Below, piece by piece: positions 60,101-64,000 of a DNA stretch of 64,000 nt (position 1 is its first letter; the number at the start of each line of letters is the position of its first letter). Below the pieces are notes generated by a model. That model saw nothing but the letters and a program-made list of their open reading frames with translations, was not told the origin of the DNA and ran no database searches. This DNA comes from Adineta steineri (lineage: Eukaryota; Rotifera; Eurotatoria; Adinetida; Adinetidae): NCBI GenBank assembly GCA_905250115.1, contig CAJNOI010000049.1, positions 254,617 to 318,616 of the forward strand. Direction: 5' to 3'. The position numbers and the translations under genes were made by a program.

Positions 60101-62988
60101 GAATATAATCGTCAACAACCAATTTATCCTAAATTAATTCATAGTTTTCAAATTCTTGCTAATTCTTATTCGAGTTCCTTTAGTGAACTTCATTCTTTAG
60201 AGCATGATTTAGAGAAAATTTTACTTTTATCAAATACGAATAATATGAAACGAATATCAGATGAAGTTCGAAGACGTTTAAATGAGATGTTATTGTATTG
60301 TAAAAAATTTAGTATGAATCGTCAATTACTTGAACAATTATTTAATCAAACAATGCATTCAAAATTTTATAATAAAATGAAAGAAATTTTAAAAACAAAA
60401 AATTTAATTAGTAGAAAACAATCCTTAACAGCTATCGTCCAAGTACACAAACAATTTGTACAAATAGCACGTTTAAATTCTCAGCTATTTCTAAATGATT
60501 ATCAATTAGATTTAATTCTTCAAAATATTCAAATTAAACATCCAAACTTTGAAAATATTCTAAGACATATGGCTGAACTTGGACATTTACAAGTAAATTT
60601 AAATCAAACTTTAAAAAATTGAAATTAAGAACTTGAATAGGATAAATCTTTTGTCAATTATCTTATTGAACATTTCTTATCGAATGAATCATTATCTTCA
60701 AATATTGAAATTCCATCTAAATGGCCATTTATCTTAGATCTTAATCATTCAAATGTTAATGAATTAGTTAAACATTTAACACAACTTGAATTACAAGATA
60801 AAATTGATATAGGTACATCGATTGAAATTCAAAATCGTCTTAATCAAATAGCTCGTTTTGGTAAATGGTCATTGCCACAAATAAAATTTATTACTGATAG
60901 TATTCTTAAATGTCAAGGTAAAAAAAATTTATCCGATAAAAATGGTTTTCAATTAATTCAATATTATCGTTTAATTTTAAATGATATTACTCATGCAATT
61001 GAATTTGAATTCTATATACAAGACTTAGCATCTGAAAATCAATTATCAAATAATTTAACTTATCGTTTTCGTCATTTTTTATATGAAATTTTACATAATA
61101 ATTTATCAATAGACGAACTTATTCGTTATCGTTTACAATTAAATGAATTTTATCATGTAAAACAAATGGATATTGATCAAATAAAAAGATTTATTGATTT
61201 ATTACCACAAGAATATAATAATTTATTTCCATTAACTTTAACTGATCAATTATTAGAACGATTAAAATGGGATGAAAAAATAGTAAATGAACCAATACGA
61301 GATCAATTATTAAAAGTATGAAACACAACTTATAAGCATATTTAATCCTAATAGTACGCAGTCTTTTTTTTCACATTTTGTACAACCGTAAATGAGCTCT
61401 ATATGATCACCTTTCCCATCTGAAGATTGCTATCATATCCTTCCCCAAACCTTCGTCCTCCAGTGTTGCTTTGTATTCTATCCTCAATCACACTACAGAT
61501 TATACAGTCAATAATGATCAACTTGATGATACTACAAGAGTGAAATATAGCCAAGAGGGAACAAGCGAAACTTCCGTACTCCTATCGTACCTCCATTATA
61601 CTCCCATTGTACTTCCTTTTGACAATAGGAGTGCATGAGAGAACCATGGCACTACAATGACCTATTGTACCTCCATTGTACTTCATCTGTACTCGCATTG
61701 TACTCCCTTGCACTCCCATCGTACTTCAAAAACGTTTTGAAGAGATGAAGTCTCGCTTTTTCCCCCTTGAATATAACTCTATTTTTATTCGTTGATAAAT
61801 AGAAATTCATTCAAAGTATTAATCAGCTTATTAATTTACATAAGAAAATACAAAATTTTAGTAGATTTCTCAAAATAGACTGTATTCGTAAGTATTTAAC
61901 CTTGTTCTTTCAACTAACACTTTTTATAAGATGAGACCTTATGATATGTGTATATATAAAATAAAATCTGAAGGAAAAAGATTATGACCTAGAGATATAT
62001 ATTTTCTATTCACTAAATATTTTTCTTCGTCTAGTTCGAACGTTCAGGTGTCCTATCACAAGATACCTTTGAAGATGTCTATGACAATCTTTATCATACA
62101 TCAGAAATTTCTCATCTTTCATTACAACTTAATAATCATAATCAACTACTCTTTAAACTATTCGATAAAATAAATGATTTATATACTGATGATATAATCG
62201 ATTTACAACAATCAATTGAAATAAAAGAACAAATTTATTTCCTAGAAGATATATATGAATTAAGTGATTCATCACAAATAATTACAATACAATCACGTCT
62301 TTTTAATTCATTAAATCAAAATGAATTTCATATGATTTCCAAACAATTAAAAACTTTTGTATATCAAGAACAATTTCGTTTATCTAAAGTACAAGATTTA
62401 CTTTCAACTTGGCATTTAAATGAAAAGAAAACGAATACGAATGAAAAACAAATCATAAAATTATTCAATGAACTTGCTGATCTCAATCAACTCTTAGATC
62501 ATTCAACCGTCGTAGTTCTGAATCGATATATTAAAATAAAACAAATTAATCAAACAGTTTATCGACAATTTATCAAATCTATACAACGTTTAAAAGATCA
62601 TGCATTAATTAATAAACAAGCAATAGATTGTATCCGATCAATAGAAGCTCGAATATATAAAACTGATTATAGCCGACGATTTCATGAATTATTAATTAAA
62701 AAAATCGAAAATATTTTAAAAGAACTATTTCATAATTTCTCTCATTCATATGAACAACATTTACGTAATGATATTTGTAAGAAATTAAATGAATTAGTTA
62801 TAGTTTATATCAAATCAAATATAGATGAAAATTCATCTGATAATTTATTAAGTACATTTGATTCTTATATTACACAAATTAAACAAGATCAATTAAGATC
62901 TTCAAAAGCTCGTAGTCATCATGTTTTATCAGATACGACCGTTCCGACAATAGCATCTTCTTTAGAATCATTAATAAGTATTAATTAG
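57112..62988 (+). CDS. Large helical protein of unknown function (1431 aa)
   Basis: Eight exons (57112-57628, 57686-57946, 57991-58351, 58399-58967, 59559-59912, 59988-60592, 60641-61315, 62035-62988) join in frame to 1431 residues; I do not recognise the family. Residues 1-150 look globular with beta character (LPIILYEVTTHNEIILTDEI, then a KTIPFIIYEID block). A Ser/Thr/Arg-rich linker follows. From about 260 to the end it is almost wholly helical, rich in Leu, Gln and Asn, with amphipathic repeats such as GIKEIIHQLQLNINRL and DTNEIHDILIKLNFRI that resemble stacked helical hairpins. No signal peptide, membrane helix or catalytic motif was seen. The start faces the thioredoxin-fold gene only 35 nt away. 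Two long introns hold repeats. The last exon is closed by TAG, because the following exon is out of phase and begins a new gene. Confidence 0.7.
58985..59520. repeat. GC-richer repeat-like insertion in intron
   Basis: Lies in the 592-nt intron 4 of the large helical gene and differs in composition from typical introns here. Two diverged direct copies are visible starting near 59050 and 59178, each with GAAAnCCGAnTTTT followed by CATTTCTA, then GGTAT. No coding frame or clear termini. Confidence 0.45.
61540..61740. repeat. Imperfect short tandem repeat in intron
   Basis: Repeated units resembling GTACTCCCATT or GTACCTCCATT, about 10-11 nt each, occur in two blocks (about 61573-61618 and 61663-61724) within intron 7 of the large helical gene. 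A near-perfect palindrome CTTCAAAAACGTTTTGAAG follows at about 61725-61743. Confidence 0.65.
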
Positions 62989-63033
62989 ATAAATCAAGTT
63001 TTTCATACACGAAATGTAACCATAGTAATATTG

Positions 63034-63738
63034 ATGAATACAAAACAGAAAATAGATCGTCCTCATTATGTTTTTGCACAAGTTAGTTATCGAATATATT
63101 TTCGAACAAAAAAAAATTCATTGTCTATTTTAGAATAGCTCATTTTACCCTGAACATGTACCAATTAAGTATGGTTTTCGTATGCATAAATTAATTGAAA
63201 ATAAGCATTTACCATTATGGCAATTTAGTGACGAAAATAAAAATCAAATTATCTATCATTCTGTATGCTTATTGATATTAATTTATAAGGACAAAAAATA
63301 ATAATATTTCGATTTAATTTCTTATAAAAATATATTTAGCCAATGAATGAAAATTCATTGAATAATACCAATTTACCTTTGATTTTTCATCGATTATCAA
63401 CTACGACTACTACTACCACTATTCCACATTCTTCATTATCTATTGATTATCAGATACAACATCGTTGGATTAATGCATTGCTAAATAGCAGTCAATCAAA
63501 AGAATATCATAAACAAATGTCAATGTCTATTCAGAAAAATGCTTATCCATCATTAGAGTCATCCATACTTGTTCCGAATAAAGCTTTACAATCAAATATA
63601 ATTACATCAAAAATTGATAGTAATAAACGAGAAATTCAACGAAAAAAACGAATACAATGTATCACATATGAAGAACATTTACAACGATATTATTTACCAA
63701 AATGGTGTTTAACTTATACAAAAGATTTAATATCATAG
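63034..63738 (+). CDS. Unrecognised 191-residue protein
   Basis: Three exons, 63034-63081, 63134-63262 and 63340-63738, join in phase 0. The N-terminus (MNTKQKIDRPHYVFAQ) leads into NSSFYPEHVPIKYGFRMHKL and LPLWQFSDENKNQIIYHS. A Thr-rich linker follows, then a basic C-terminus ending in ITYEEHLQRYYLPKWCLTYT plus a few residues. Short aromatic and Pro motifs (YGFR, LPLWQF, YLPKW) without a globular core are typical of small microtubule-binding ciliary proteins, but I cannot match a named family. It begins only 45 nt after the stop of the large helical gene on the same strand. Treating it as a 3' exon set of that gene fails, because no in-phase junction joins them without a stop. Confidence 0.65.
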
Positions 63739-64000
63739 TTTTAAATAGACCTTGAAAATGAGAAGGTTTCGATATCTTATCTTAACGAAAAGACAGTCGT
63801 CTGTTTGTTCTAACAATTAGATGTATGTGTATATATGTCAAGCATAGAATTGTTTTATTCGATTGCAAAAAAATTTGACGTTCTTAAATGTTATTATTGC
63901 TTCAAATGAAGTAATTAGACTAAATGATGATAATGATTGAAAAATATGCGCAATAAATTTGATTGATATCTCGATGCAATGATTTTCGTTTGCTCTTTCG
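63739..64000. other. 3' flank at window end
   Basis: AT-rich, 262 nt, nothing recognised before the window ends. Confidence 0.5.

Noticed and set aside
62989..63738. Treating the last three exons as the 3' end of the large helical gene
   Set aside because: The only donor near 62979 leaves one base, which gives a stop at the 63134 exon; a new ATG at 63034 splices in phase 0.
1..64000. tRNA, rRNA, CRISPR arrays, operons, telomeric repeats
   Set aside because: No T-loop-like GGTTCRANYCC core with a foldable cloverleaf, no regular spacer arrays and no telomere-like runs were seen by eye; a tRNA scan would be the decisive test.

Overview
This is an AT-rich (roughly three-quarters A+T) nuclear fragment of an invertebrate animal. 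Genes are split by many short GT-AG introns, mostly 45-75 nt, and genes sit close together on both strands. Innexin, synaptotagmin, an intermediate filament with the long invertebrate-type rod, and divergent rhodopsin-like GPCRs point to a protostome. The compact introns, the GPCR style and a likely fungal-type gene suggest a bdelloid rotifer. That identity is inference, because no diagnostic marker is present. A run of 100 N at 13214-13313 marks an assembly gap.

Layout. 1-13 kb: an intronless PAP2 lipid phosphatase, a synaptotagmin-1-like gene, a GPCR and a secreted knottin-like peptide. 13.9-21.9 kb: YIF1 (ER-Golgi), mitochondrial ribosomal protein uS12m, a small secreted protein (paralogue A), a PACSIN-type F-BAR protein without SH3, and a candidate N-myristoylated protein. 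23-31.4 kb: ceramide glucosyltransferase (minus strand) with a serine tail, a peroxiredoxin fold that has lost its catalytic cysteine, and a second GPCR (minus strand). 32.8-42.3 kb: TAF4 of TFIID, an amidase-signature hydrolase with a GC-AG intron, and phosphatidylserine synthase. 42.8-49.3 kb: an intermediate filament protein with a long disordered RGG-like tail, an unrecognised 492-residue protein, and secreted paralogue B. 50.3-56.1 kb: innexin, aquaglyceroporin, a GPI-anchored-type Cys-rich protein and a claudin-like four-helix protein. 56.2-63.8 kb: a cysteine-less thioredoxin fold head-to-head with a 1431-residue helical protein of unknown function, then a 191-residue unknown protein.

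I see no operon-like logic. Several genes share membrane themes: lipid metabolism (PAP2, ceramide glucosyltransferase, PS synthase), vesicle traffic (synaptotagmin, YIF1, F-BAR), and channels or junctions (innexin, aquaporin, claudin-like). Exon boundaries were set by reading frame, splice consensus and family alignment from memory. No transcript evidence was available.

The most interesting items are a pair of secreted paralogues about 32 kb apart that share a CFIDDY...RLQ-x-QCL core, an intermediate filament with an RGG-like tail, two redox folds without catalytic cysteines, a candidate fungal-derived PAP2 gene, and a hAT MITE with a perfect 8-bp target duplication.
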